From Ignavibacteria bacterium (GTDB taxonomy: Bacteria; Bacteroidota; Ignavibacteria; Ignavibacteriales; Ignavibacteriaceae): 35,413 nucleotides of DNA. How positions within the stretch are numbered: the stretch's first letter is position 1; the number at the start of each line of letters is the position of its first letter. Shown here piece after piece: positions 25,083 to 33,082 of the stretch. The notes under the pieces were generated by a model. It saw only the letters and a program-made list of their open reading frames with translations. It was not told the origin of the DNA and made no database searches. The stretch covers positions 1 to 35,413 of the forward strand of contig JAJTBZ010000107.1 of the NCBI GenBank assembly GCA_021286645.1. Direction: 5' to 3'. The position numbers and the translations under genes were made by a program.

Positions 25083-25128
25083 CTGTAATGCACTTAGTTA
25101 GTGAAAAAAAGATAATAACATATTAGTA

Positions 25129-25185
25129 TAAAATAAAAAAGAGAATCTGCATAGACAATTATTATTATCTAATTACAGATTCTCT
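25129..25185 (-). terminator. intrinsic terminator after pepD
   Basis: On the minus strand the 10-base arms 25185-25176 and 25149-25140 are exactly complementary (AGAGAATCTG/CAGATTCTCT) around a 26-base AT-rich loop. TTTTTTATTTT follows, ending the OPT-PqqD-PepD transcript before the MFS gene. Confidence 0.75.
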
Positions 25186-25221
25186 GTAAAAATAAGTTCT
25201 GCCTACATGCAGATAACTATA

Positions 25222-26682
25222 TTATACGGTAGGAACTCGTTTCAATACTTCTTTTAAGAGGTTATAGAACGGTTCAACCGTAGGTATAAACAAACGTTCA
25301 TCCGGTGAATGTACACCATACATAGTCGGGCCGAAAGATATCATATCTAAACCTGGGTATCTTTCACCAATAATACCACACTCTAATCCGGCATGGATAG
25401 CTTTCACTTCCGGTTCTTTATTAAACAGGTCATGATAGGTTGATTTGAAAACACCAAGAATTTCAGAATGCACATCAGGTTTCCAGCCCGGGTATCCATC
25501 ACCATGTTCAACTTCTGCACCGGCGAGTAATAATACGGTTTCGGCCATATTAACTACATCATCATTTTCAGAAGCAACTGAACTTCTCTGGCTGGTCATG
25601 ATCGAAATTTTATCTTGAAGTGTATGAACTACTGCCAAATTTGTTGAAGTTTCAACCAAACCGGGAATATCAGCACTCATTTTAATAACACCATGCGGCA
25701 TAGCATAGAGAATATTCATGAGTTTTTCCTGAGCTACTGCATCAATCTTAAATGCAGGATATTCGCAGGTACCTAATGTAACGGTAAGATTGGGTTCTTT
25801 TGTGGCATTTTCAGCTTTTACTGTTTTCTCGTATTCTTTTACAAAATCTGTAAATTTCTGTACATCAACTTCAGGCACTAATACGGTTGCAAATGCTTCT
25901 CGGGGAATCGCGTTATGTTTATTACCACCTTCAATAGAGCTTAAGCGTAATTTATTTTTACGTGAATATTCCCACATAAGCCGGTTGATAATTTTAATTG
26001 CATTTCCTCTGCCTTCATGAATCTCGAGACCGGAATGCCCGCCTAATAAACCGGCAACCTTTAATTCAAAAGCTTCGCAGCATTCGCAAGTTTCTTCTGT
26101 TGTAAATGAAATGAAACCCTTTGTATCTTTACCGCCAGAGCATCCAATATATAAGCTGCCTTCTTCTTCGGAATCAAGATTAAGTAAAATACTACCCTTC
26201 AGAACACCGGCTTGTAAATTTGTTGCACCGGTAAGCCCGGTTTCTTCATCTAAAGTGAATAAACATTCGATCGGGCCATGTTCAAAAGAGTCATCTTCTA
26301 AAATGGCAAGCGCTGCAGCAACACCAATACCATTATCTGCTCCTAACGTAGTACCTTTTGCTTTAACATATTCGCCATCAATATAAATCTGTAAAGGATC
26401 GTTATCGAAATCAAATTCAATACCGCGGTTCATTTCGCAGACTATATCAAGATGGCCCTGTAAGATTACAGTTTTAACGTTTTCTTTACCTTTTGTTGCA
26501 GGCTTTTTAATTATCACATTCCCGAACGAATCAAGAATGGTTTCCAAACCTTTGCTTTCGCCAAAGTTTTTAACGTAAGCAACGGCTTTTTCTTCCTTTT
26601 TGGATGGTCTTGGGCATTGGGTTAATGCCTCAAAATGCTTCCATACCAAAGCCGGGTTTAAATGGCCTAAAACACTTCCCAT
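25222..26682 (-). CDS. pepD: aminoacyl-histidine dipeptidase (M20 family)
   Basis: A cytosolic zinc dipeptidase of 486 residues that cleaves Xaa-His and other dipeptides. Metal and catalytic residues are in the expected places: His and Asp in 'ILQGHLDIVCEMN', Asp in 'LGADNGIGVAAAL', the Glu pair in 'FTLDEETGLTGA', Asp in 'LLNLDSEEEG', and the late His in 'GVHSPDERLFI'. The lid domain with 'GGHSGLEIHEGRGNAI' is complete. I choose ATG 26682 as start: AAGGA lies just upstream inside the end of the PqqD-domain gene, whose stop is separated from this ATG by one base. A TTG at 26697 would give five extra residues but lacks a better ribosome site. It is third in the unit with OPT transporter and PqqD protein, consistent with hydrolysing imported peptides. 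Confidence 0.92.
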   Translation of the reverse strand: MGSVLGHLNPALVWKHFEALTQCPRPSKKEEKAVAYVKNFGESKGLETILDSFGNVIIKKPATKGKENVKTVILQGHLDIVCEMNRGIEFDFDNDPLQIYIDGEYVKAKGTTLGADNGIGVAAALAILEDDSFEHGPIECLFTLDEETGLTGATNLQAGVLKGSILLNLDSEEEGSLYIGCSGGKDTKGFISFTTEETCECCEAFELKVAGLLGGHSGLEIHEGRGNAIKIINRLMWEYSRKNKLRLSSIEGGNKHNAIPREAFATVLVPEVDVQKFTDFVKEYEKTVKAENATKEPNLTVTLGTCEYPAFKIDAVAQEKLMNILYAMPHGVIKMSADIPGLVETSTNLAVVHTLQDKISIMTSQRSSVASENDDVVNMAETVLLLAGAEVEHGDGYPGWKPDVHSEILGVFKSTYHDLFNKEPEVKAIHAGLECGIIGERYPGLDMISFGPTMYGVHSPDERLFIPTVEPFYNLLKEVLKRVPTV

Positions 26683-26683
26683 G

Positions 26684-27055
26684 TTACTGTCCTTCAATTT
26701 CCTGAAAGGAAATCATTTTGTTAATATAAAGCTGAGTTAAAAATCGAGAAACTCTTTGTTCACCCTCATCGAATTCACCATTTAATTTCGCACGAACATT
26801 TTCAACAATTTTAGCAACGGAATCTTTGCCATTAATTGAAAGCCAAACTTTACTGCCCAATTCATCTAAATGAAAACGGACAAATGGAGTTTTATTACGG
26901 GAGACAAAAAGCCTCATTAATAATTTGTGTTCAAACCGGGGTACATGGATGGCAACGTTGTTTTCGTCATCCACTTCCGATTCATATCGATGAAGTGGCG
27001 TTAATTCAAGATAATTAACGCCCTTCAAAATTTTTCTACGTTGAAAGAAATTCAT
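26684..27055 (-). CDS. PqqD-domain protein (RRE-like peptide-binding fold)
   Basis: 123 residues. The C-terminal two thirds (about 38-120) fit the PqqD family: 'RFHLDELGSKVWLSINGKDSVAKIVENV', then 'EGEQRVSRFLTQLYINKMISF', a winged-helix peptide-binding fold. In RiPP pathways this fold (the RRE) presents the precursor peptide to a radical SAM or other modifying enzyme. No such enzyme and no precursor peptide is within the window. Instead the gene sits between an oligopeptide transporter (8 bases upstream) and a dipeptidase (1 base downstream). The N-terminal 37 residues are basic, have no signal peptide and look like an extension specific to this subgroup. A role in handling imported peptides is inference from position only. 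Confidence 0.78.
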   Translation of the reverse strand: MNFFQRRKILKGVNYLELTPLHRYESEVDDENNVAIHVPRFEHKLLMRLFVSRNKTPFVRFHLDELGSKVWLSINGKDSVAKIVENVRAKLNGEFDEGEQRVSRFLTQLYINKMISFQEIEGQ

Positions 27056-27063
27056 TTGTACTC

Positions 27064-29118
27064 TTACATTACTGCTGTAGGAGGAGCAGGTTCATCTGCA
27101 TTTCCCGCGTTCTTTAACGGAATAGAAATAAGATATGCAGCAATTGCACCTAAAATACCAACACTTACATAGAATGATGGTACATCGAATATTGCGGGCA
27201 GATCCACTTTCGCAAATTTAAAGCCTGCAATAATAAGTCCGACAAGTGCTTCTCCTGCTATAAGACCGGCAGCGAGTAACACACCGGTATTTTCAATCCG
27301 GGCTTTTTGTGCTGCATTGTGTCCCTTTTTATCAGACATTCTTTCTACAACACCTTTGATCAATCCACCAAGGAAAATAGCAAATGTTGTTTCAAGAGGT
27401 AAATACATACCAACAGAAACGAGCATTGGGCTGCGAACTTGCATAAGTACGAATGCAAAACCCATTAACATACCGACAATAATTAAAGGCCAAGCCATTT
27501 CACCACGAACAATACCCTGAGATAATAAAGCCATCAAGCCAGCTTGTGGAGCTGCAAGATTTTTACTTCCGAATCCGCCTTCATACTGAGGAATTGCACG
27601 CATACCTTCGTTAATATCAGCCTGCTGCAAAATAAACAACGGTAAAAACATAACTAATGAGGCAATTGCAACACCGATAATATCGCCTAATTGCATTCTC
27701 CAGGGTGTACCGCCAAGAATATGACCAACTTTAAGATCCTGGAGCATTTCACCTGCTACTGCAGACGACACACAAACTACTGCTGCCACGCCTAATACGG
27801 CTGCAACACCCTGTTTGCCGGAAGCACCTAATGCAACCATGAGTAATGCAGCAATAATGAGAGTTGAGAGTGTTAAACCGCTAATCGGGTTGTTACTTGA
27901 ACCGATTATACCAACCAGGTAACCGGAAACAGCCGCGAAGAAGAAACCTGCAACAATCATTACAAGAGTTGCAACAAGAGCAACACCTACATTTTGAGCA
28001 AAATATGAATAGATACCACACGTCATGATACCGGCGAAAACAATACCTAAAACAATCCATTTAAAGTTAATGTCCTGTTCAGTGCGTGCTGTTGCAGTAT
28101 TTCCCTGTGCAGCTTTCTTTACATCAGAAATTGAACGTGCAATTCCTGTAGCGAGACTTTTACGCATTTTGAATAAGGTAAAACCAGCGCCAACAAGCAT
28201 ACCACCAATTGCGATAGGTCGAACTATAAAACGCCAAACCATGTTTGACATTGTCATCCAATCGGCTTCGGTAATTACTTTTTCAGCACCCGGTGCCTTG
28301 GAAGCAAGTATCTGAGGAATTAATTCCGGTGCCAAGAAATAAAGAATAATTGGTACAAGGAATCCCCATGCAAGTAAACCACCACTAAAGTTTAATGACG
28401 CCAATTTCGGTCCAATGATATAGCCAACACCCATATAAGCGGGGCTAACACCCGGAGTGCTTAAAACGACGCCGCCTTCAGGTTTTGCTGTTCCGGCATC
28501 TTTAAGGTTAATAGGAGAAGTACTAAAATGGATGAATTTTTCTGCTGAGGCAGCAAAAAACTTAAATTGACCTAAAATCTGAACTAAGGCACCAATACCC
28601 ATAGCCTGGAATAAGAACAATGCACCGGTTCCGCCTGCTCTGCCAGCTTTGTGAATTTCAGCAGCTGCAACAGATTCCGGGAATGGAAGATCCTGATCTT
28701 CAACCATAACCCTGCGCAATAACGCTACGAACATAATACCCAGTAAACCGCCTGAAAACATAATAGCTACTGCAGGCAGATAATTGCTAAAACCGTCTTC
28801 TTTGGTCCATATTCCGGCAATATAAAATGCTGGAATGGTAAAAATAGCACCAGCGGCAATGGACTCACCAATTGACCCGACGGTACGAGCAAAATTTTCT
28901 TCTAATATCGACCCCTTGAATAAACGCAGAATGGCCATTCCGATTACTGCTGCAGGATAGGTAGCAGCAATGGTCATACCTGCTTTCAGGCCTAAGTAAG
29001 CGTTGGCAGCACCAAGAACAACAGACATTACAAGTCCGATGATGAGTGCTCGAACAGTAAACTCTGCCATATTGGTTTCGGGAGAAACAAACGGAACAAA
29101 AGGTTTTTGTTCGGACAT
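27064..29118 (-). CDS. OPT-family oligopeptide transporter
   Basis: An inner-membrane transporter of 684 residues with about 14-16 hydrophobic segments, within the usual range of bacterial OPT proteins. Hallmarks are 'FTVRALIIGLVMSVVLGAANAYLGLKAGMTIAATYPAAVIGMAIL' spread over 20-64 (the OPT entry motif), 'EENFARTVGSIGESIAAGAIFTIPAFYI' near 73-100, 'VEDQDLPFPESVAAAEIHKAG' near 139-159, and 'ISGLTLSTLI' in the second half. OPT proteins carry peptides or metal-chelate ligands by proton coupling. The adjacent PepD dipeptidase favours peptides here. ATG 29118 has an excellent AAAGGAG ribosome site 6 bases upstream and a good promoter about 85 bases before it. Confidence 0.93.
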   Translation of the reverse strand: MSEQKPFVPFVSPETNMAEFTVRALIIGLVMSVVLGAANAYLGLKAGMTIAATYPAAVIGMAILRLFKGSILEENFARTVGSIGESIAAGAIFTIPAFYIAGIWTKEDGFSNYLPAVAIMFSGGLLGIMFVALLRRVMVEDQDLPFPESVAAAEIHKAGRAGGTGALFLFQAMGIGALVQILGQFKFFAASAEKFIHFSTSPINLKDAGTAKPEGGVVLSTPGVSPAYMGVGYIIGPKLASLNFSGGLLAWGFLVPIILYFLAPELIPQILASKAPGAEKVITEADWMTMSNMVWRFIVRPIAIGGMLVGAGFTLFKMRKSLATGIARSISDVKKAAQGNTATARTEQDINFKWIVLGIVFAGIMTCGIYSYFAQNVGVALVATLVMIVAGFFFAAVSGYLVGIIGSSNNPISGLTLSTLIIAALLMVALGASGKQGVAAVLGVAAVVCVSSAVAGEMLQDLKVGHILGGTPWRMQLGDIIGVAIASLVMFLPLFILQQADINEGMRAIPQYEGGFGSKNLAAPQAGLMALLSQGIVRGEMAWPLIIVGMLMGFAFVLMQVRSPMLVSVGMYLPLETTFAIFLGGLIKGVVERMSDKKGHNAAQKARIENTGVLLAAGLIAGEALVGLIIAGFKFAKVDLPAIFDVPSFYVSVGILGAIAAYLISIPLKNAGNADEPAPPTAVM

Positions 29119-29203
29119 ATCGACTCCTTTTTTTGTACGAGGATAATCTTTCGCGAAAAAAGATGATTAAATAAAGTGATGTAAATATTTAATAAATCAA
29201 TAT

Positions 29204-29234
29204 GAAATATATTGAGGAATAATGAGGACGCAAA
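29204..29234 (-). promoter_or_regulatory. Bacteroidota-type promoter of the OPT-PqqD-PepD operon
   Basis: On the minus strand TTTG (29234-29231), 19 bases, then TATATTTC (29211-29204), one mismatch from TAnnTTTG. The transcript would start near 29197, giving an untranslated leader of about 80 bases. The leader contains only a weak 6-bp hairpin (29146-29164). Confidence 0.6.
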
Positions 29235-29264
29235 GGGAAATTTATGAAATAATAAGCGGGGATA

Positions 29265-29298
29265 AAAAGAAAAGAAGGAAGTAATTTCTTACTTCCTT
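29265..29298 (-). terminator. intrinsic terminator after rpmB
   Basis: Arms 29298-29289 and 29284-29275 (AAGGAAGTAA / TTACTTCCTT) form a perfect 10-bp stem with a 4-base loop, seven bases past the rpmB stop. A T-rich CTTTTCTTTTT tract follows on the minus strand. Confidence 0.75.
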
Positions 29299-29304
29299 TA
29301 TCAC

Positions 29305-29544
29305 TTAATGTACAGCAATTTGCTTAGACAAAATCTTTGATGCTAATTCAGACGTGCCGTTCTTTGATAAAGTCTTTATAGCACGAGCAGTCAATTTAAC
29401 GGTAACAAACCTGTTCAATTCCTGAACAAAAATTCTTTTCTTCTGAAGATTCGGTAAAAATCTTCTCTTTGAACGATTATGCGCATGTGAAACGTGGTTT
29501 CCCGAGCTCGGTTGCGCACCTGTCAACTGACATTTTCTTGCCAT
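29305..29544 (-). CDS. rpmB: 50S ribosomal protein L28
   Basis: 79 residues, the usual length. It begins 'MARKCQLTGAQPSSGNHVSHAHN', followed by the basic 'RSKRRFLPNLQKKRIFVQ' and 'RFVTVKLTARAIKTLSKNG', the conserved core of L28 that contacts 23S rRNA. Only one Cys is present, so this is the zinc-free form. The start ATG 29544 has AAGGAG upstream and its own promoter, and it is closed by a strong hairpin. It is therefore expressed as a single-gene unit rather than with rpmG, which often accompanies it. Confidence 0.95.
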   Translation of the reverse strand: MARKCQLTGAQPSSGNHVSHAHNRSKRRFLPNLQKKRIFVQELNRFVTVKLTARAIKTLSKNGTSELASKILSKQIAVH

Positions 29545-29578
29545 TACGATTCACTCCTTAATAAAAAAAACCTAAACC

Positions 29579-29609
29579 ATAATATAGCATTTTTTCTTTA
29601 TATAACAAA
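29579..29609 (-). promoter_or_regulatory. promoter of rpmB
   Basis: On the minus strand TTTG (29609-29606) is followed by 19 bases and TATATTAT (29586-29579), matching the TA and TT positions of TAnnTTTG. The -33 box begins just past the stop codon of the GroES-like gene, so rpmB is transcribed independently. Confidence 0.5.
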
Positions 29610-29612
29610 GAT

Positions 29613-29996
29613 TTACGACGAAAATTCAGAAAAATCATCTCGAATGAACATTAATATCGCCTGATGTGGTACTATCAGCAGCTTCTCATCCTCTATTTCT
29701 ATCTCGAAAGCATCTTTTCGGGTGAATATTGCTAAATCGCCATTTTTCGCCTGTAATGTTATATACTTTACCTGTTCTTTGTTCTCTTTCCAGGGCTCTT
29801 CATCTACATTAGCACCAATAGGATAGCCAGGGCCTGTCTTGAGGACGTAACCCGACTGAATTTTCTCTTTTTCCTGAACTCCGGGAGGTAAAAACAAGCC
29901 CGATGACGTTTTCTCGGAATCTTCCAGAGGTTTAATTAAAACTTTATCTGCTACAACATGGATATTATTTACTTTTCTTAGAAACGCGGGATTCAT
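29613..29996 (-). CDS. divergent GroES-like (Cpn10-fold) protein
   Basis: 127 residues against about 95 for GroES. The Cpn10 pattern is recognisable: 'VVADKVLIKPLEDSEKTSSGLFLPPG' (14-39), whose SGLFL stands where the mobile loop of GroES carries its GroEL-binding hydrophobic tripeptide, then 'SGYVLKTGPG' (48-57), and the closing strands 'DLAIFTRKDAFEIEIEDEKLLIVPHQAILMFI'. An insertion of about 25 residues (58-83, EEPWKENKEQ region) and longer ends set it apart from standard GroES. No groL gene is nearby, so it is probably a second, specialised Cpn10-like protein rather than the main co-chaperonin. ATG 29996 is clear. It is divergent from the methyltransferase gene across 98 bases of AT-rich sequence. 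Confidence 0.78.
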   Translation of the reverse strand: MNPAFLRKVNNIHVVADKVLIKPLEDSEKTSSGLFLPPGVQEKEKIQSGYVLKTGPGYPIGANVDEEPWKENKEQVKYITLQAKNGDLAIFTRKDAFEIEIEDEKLLIVPHQAILMFIRDDFSEFSS

Positions 29997-30032
29997 GAAT
30001 TTTCTGTGCTATTTAATGGTAATTCAATAATT

Positions 30033-30040
30033 TAAATTTG
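30033..30040 (+). promoter_or_regulatory. possible -7 box of the methyltransferase/glycosyltransferase operon
   Basis: TAAATTTG matches TAnnTTTG exactly and lies 54 bases before the ATG at 30095. No TTTG is found 19-21 bases upstream (only an ATTTA), so this is weaker than the other promoters reported. Confidence 0.3.
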
Positions 30041-30094
30041 AATTATAAAATTAATAGATTCAGGGTTTAAAAGAAATTGTTTAATTCGAACAAC

Positions 30095-30703
30095 ATGTAC
30101 AATGAAGATTTTTGGAATTCACGTTATAACGATGATTCTTATGTTTATGGCACTGAACCGGCTTCCTTTATAAAAGAACAGCTTGATGTACTTCTTCCAG
30201 GCAATATTTTATTTCCTGCCGATGGCGAAGGCCGCAATTCTATTTATGCAGCAGCTAAAGGATTTTCCGTTACCGCGTGCGATTGGAGTATAACTGCACG
30301 CGAAAAAGCTTTAAAGCTTGCAGCACAACGCGGGGTTGCTATTCAGTATGATATCTGTGATATTTTCAATTTACCTTATGAACCTGAATCTTTTGATGCG
30401 ATTGCCCTGAGCTTTATTCATCTGGTGGAAGAAGAACGAGTACAATTTCACAAATACATAACCGGTTTTATTAAACCGGGAGGCTATCTCATATTGTATG
30501 GCTTTTCAAAGGAGCAAGTAAAACACAATAGTGGTGGACCCAGAAATGAAGAAGCACTATATTCACTGGAAAATATCATTTCAGATTTTATAGATTTGGA
30601 TTTTATTCACATTTCGGCAGATTCTGAGATACTTGCAGAGGGGCGGTTACACAGTGGGCAAGCTGAAATAATTAAATTCGTTGGGAGGAAGTTAGCCGAG
30701 TGA
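30095..30703 (+). CDS. class I SAM-dependent methyltransferase (TehB-like)
   Basis: 202 residues. After the typical opening 'NEDFWNSRYNDDSYVYGTEPASFI' comes a Rossmann methyltransferase core: 'ILFPADGEGRNSIYAAAKGFSVTACDWS' (the glycine-rich SAM loop, here ADGEGRNS, and an acidic strand end), 'IQYDICDIFNLPYEPESFDAIALSF', then 'FIKPGGYLILYGFS'. It resembles the TehB/thiopurine-type branch that methylates small molecules or ions; the substrate is unknown. I take ATG 30095 as start because it matches where relatives begin. A TTG at 30077 would add six residues. Its stop overlaps the GTG of the glycosyltransferase by 4 bases (GTGA), so the two are translationally coupled. Confidence 0.82.
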   Translation: MYNEDFWNSRYNDDSYVYGTEPASFIKEQLDVLLPGNILFPADGEGRNSIYAAAKGFSVTACDWSITAREKALKLAAQRGVAIQYDICDIFNLPYEPESFDAIALSFIHLVEEERVQFHKYITGFIKPGGYLILYGFSKEQVKHNSGGPRNEEALYSLENIISDFIDLDFIHISADSEILAEGRLHSGQAEIIKFVGRKLAE

Positions 30704-31953
30704 AAAAAGCACTTGTTATAAGCTATTATTTCCCCCCTTCCGGTAAGGCTTCTTTACAATTGCCTTTAGGAATAATTAAAAATCTTCGCTCTTTTGGTAT
30801 CGAGCCTATAATCTTAACTGTTGATGAGGATTCTTTTTCGGAAAGGGATGATTCTTTTCTTCAGGCATTGCCACAGGGATTAAAAGTTTATCGCACCAGT
30901 ATATTAGAACCATTTGGACTTTATAGAATTTTTACAGGAAAGTCGCGCCAACAAAAACTTGTTCCTTCCGAAATGATATCACTCGAAAATAAAAGTTTAT
31001 CACATCGACTTTCAATTTGGATCAGGATGAATCTCTTTATACCTGATGCACGGATTGGCTGGTATCCCTATGCAGTCAATAAATTTAAGAGCATCATAAG
31101 GGATAATAAAATTGATTATATCCTATCTTTTGGACCTCCCCATACTGCTCATTTGATTGCTCGTACAATTGCTCATAAATATCATCTACCCTATTACCCT
31201 ATTCTTATTGATCCCTGGACAGATATTGCCTATTACAGGGAATTTCAAAGAAGCTCAATTACTTTAGCAATAGATAATTACTTTGAGAAACAATGCCTGA
31301 TTGAATCCCGGCATTGTTTCTTTGTTACAGAGAACCTGAAAAATGACTATTGCAATAAATACCCGGAATTAAAGGAGAAATCCACAGTTTTATATTGGGG
31401 ATTTGAAAATGATGCTTTCACCAATGTTGAGAAAGAACAGGTTGCCTCTGATTTTATCCTTTTACATGCGGGTAATATTTTTGATTATCAAAATCCCGAA
31501 ATACTTTGGAAAACTTTACGAGAAATGAATGATTCTGGCAGGCGGGTTTCCATGCATTTTATTGGCTCAGTATCGCCTATTATAAAAAAATCCATTGAAG
31601 AAAATGGATTACAGGAACACACTGTATACCATGGATTTTTACCTTATCCGGAGATGATAAACAAATTATGTAACGCCGACGCGCTGTTAGTATGCCCTAC
31701 TGAATCGCGTCATGTACCCGGAAAACTTTTCGAGTATCTGCGAAGCGGGAAGCCAATTCTTTGTATTGGAGAACAAAATGATGAAGTTCAGAATATAATA
31801 GCGAAACTTAATGCCGGAATATTTATTTCCAAAACAGAGAACCCAACGGAGTTTTTTTCCAATATCTCCAATTATACAACTGACCAGAAGCAATTGAACC
31901 GTTTCGAACGTAAAAGTGTTACAGAAATATTAGTGAAAGAAATTTCAAGATAA
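30700..31953 (+). CDS. glycosyltransferase, GT-B fold (GT4-like)
   Basis: 417 residues. It opens 'KKALVISYYFPPSGKASLQ', parallel to the enzyme at 7526-8806, and shares its overall plan: acceptor domain (about 1-200), a linker, and a donor-binding domain with 'FILLHAGNIFDYQNPEILWKTL' and 'HVPGKLFEYLRSGKPILCIGE' (a Glu-containing donor loop). 'FGPPHTAHLIARTIA' near 145-160 corresponds to 'SGPPFSSVMMAAEL' in the other copy. Substrates are unknown; a surface polysaccharide or glycolipid is likely. The GTG start (30700) is supported by GGAGG about 15 bases upstream and by the GTGA overlap with the methyltransferase stop. Confidence 0.82.
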   Translation: MKKALVISYYFPPSGKASLQLPLGIIKNLRSFGIEPIILTVDEDSFSERDDSFLQALPQGLKVYRTSILEPFGLYRIFTGKSRQQKLVPSEMISLENKSLSHRLSIWIRMNLFIPDARIGWYPYAVNKFKSIIRDNKIDYILSFGPPHTAHLIARTIAHKYHLPYYPILIDPWTDIAYYREFQRSSITLAIDNYFEKQCLIESRHCFFVTENLKNDYCNKYPELKEKSTVLYWGFENDAFTNVEKEQVASDFILLHAGNIFDYQNPEILWKTLREMNDSGRRVSMHFIGSVSPIIKKSIEENGLQEHTVYHGFLPYPEMINKLCNADALLVCPTESRHVPGKLFEYLRSGKPILCIGEQNDEVQNIIAKLNAGIFISKTENPTEFFSNISNYTTDQKQLNRFERKSVTEILVKEISR

Positions 31954-32040
31954 TTGTAATAACAACGCATTAAAATTATCCGCTTTTATTAGTGATTTTT
32001 TTATAATATCTTCTTTGGTTAACTTCAGAAAGGGTGTAAG

Positions 32041-33039
32041 TTGAGCCGGTTTAAATTATCAGAACGTAGTTTGGGCAAGCACGCCACGATAATGGTGGAA
32101 GATGATTTTTACGGATCTTCCGTTGAAATAGCACAAACAGGTGCTACGCTCCTAACCTATTCAGTTAAATCCCCTTCTGGTCCTATTAGTATTATTGATG
32201 GGTTTCAAACAGAGGAAGAGCTTGTAAATGGTTCCGGCTATAGAAGTTGGGTATTAGCTCCTTTTTCAAATAAATTGCTTAATAATGCATACACCTTCGA
32301 TGGCCAGGAATACTCTATATCATCCGAGTCACAGATTATTCATGGTTTTGTACACAATAAGCAATTTGAGATTGATAATATTGCTGTTGAGGAAAACTGC
32401 GCCCGTATTTCGTTCTCTCTTTCAAACTTAGGAATTTTTACTCCTGAATTTTATCCCTTCGAAATTCGTTTACAGGTAATTTATACGTTTTCAGGAAATA
32501 AACTAAAGATAGAAATAACCGGTTCTAATTTTGGAAATACTTCAGCTCCGCTAGCCTTGGGATGGCATCCCTACTTTAAGATTGCTAATCTGCCGGTAGA
32601 AAGTTATATAATGACTATTCCTGCTGATAGAATTGTTATGACTGATGCCACACTTTTTCCCTACCACAAAGAAATGGCTTATACTCATATATCCAATTTA
32701 CCAGGCTCTGATTTCCGTAAAATAATGTATATAAAAAAACGTATGTTGGGTAAAAGACAGTTAAATGTCTGCTATTCACATCTGCAATCCTCGCCCGATG
32801 GCAGAATTCTCTCTTCATTGGAACAGCAAGATGTTAACTCGGCTATTTATATTCGTCAGAATCGAGGCGTAGTATATTGTTATACGGGAGATGACTTGTC
32901 AATTCGGCCCAGACAATCTGTCTCTATACAAAGTACAGAATTTATAACTAATGCTTTCAACCGGGCAGATTTACTGGATAAAATTAGATTGGAACCTGGT
33001 AGTAAAAGAAGCTTTGAAGTTGAAATTGAAGTAAAATAA
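32041..33039 (+). CDS. aldose 1-epimerase-like protein
   Basis: 332 residues of the galactose-mutarotase fold, which interconverts alpha and beta anomers of sugars. Key residues are visible: 'ARISFSLS' and earlier 'SWVLAPFSNKL' (an Arg/Asn pair usually in this loop), His in 'SQIIHGFVHNKQF', the catalytic-region His in 'LALGWHPYFKI', and a late Glu in 'LRLEPGSKRSFEVEIEV'. The first loop normally reads NRI but is SNKL here, so substrate preference may differ from GalM. The start is TTG 32041, with AAAGGGTG as ribosome site 6 bases upstream; the nearest ATG is 17 codons in and would cut the first strand. The 87 bases upstream are AT-rich with no promoter I can settle, so it may be co-transcribed with the glycosyltransferase. 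Confidence 0.8.
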   Translation: MSRFKLSERSLGKHATIMVEDDFYGSSVEIAQTGATLLTYSVKSPSGPISIIDGFQTEEELVNGSGYRSWVLAPFSNKLLNNAYTFDGQEYSISSESQIIHGFVHNKQFEIDNIAVEENCARISFSLSNLGIFTPEFYPFEIRLQVIYTFSGNKLKIEITGSNFGNTSAPLALGWHPYFKIANLPVESYIMTIPADRIVMTDATLFPYHKEMAYTHISNLPGSDFRKIMYIKKRMLGKRQLNVCYSHLQSSPDGRILSSLEQQDVNSAIYIRQNRGVVYCYTGDDLSIRPRQSVSIQSTEFITNAFNRADLLDKIRLEPGSKRSFEVEIEVK

Positions 33040-33040
33040 G

Positions 33041-33070
33041 AAGAGCCGGAGTTCTTCATCACCGGCTCTT
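33041..33070. terminator. hairpin between the epimerase and the barrel protein
   Basis: AAGAGCCGG (33041-33049) pairs with CCGGCTCTT (33062-33070), nine bases with a 12-base loop, right after the epimerase stop and 12 bases past the barrel-protein stop. The T-rich flank lies on the minus-strand side (CTTATTTTA), so it terminates the barrel gene best but is positioned for both. Confidence 0.7.
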
Positions 33071-33082
33071 CAAAAAACATTA

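Noticed and set aside
29144-29169. Hairpin in the leader of the OPT operon (ATCTTT/AAAGAT around TCGCGA)
   Set aside because: Only six A/T-rich pairs and no conserved core; too weak to call a riboswitch or attenuator.
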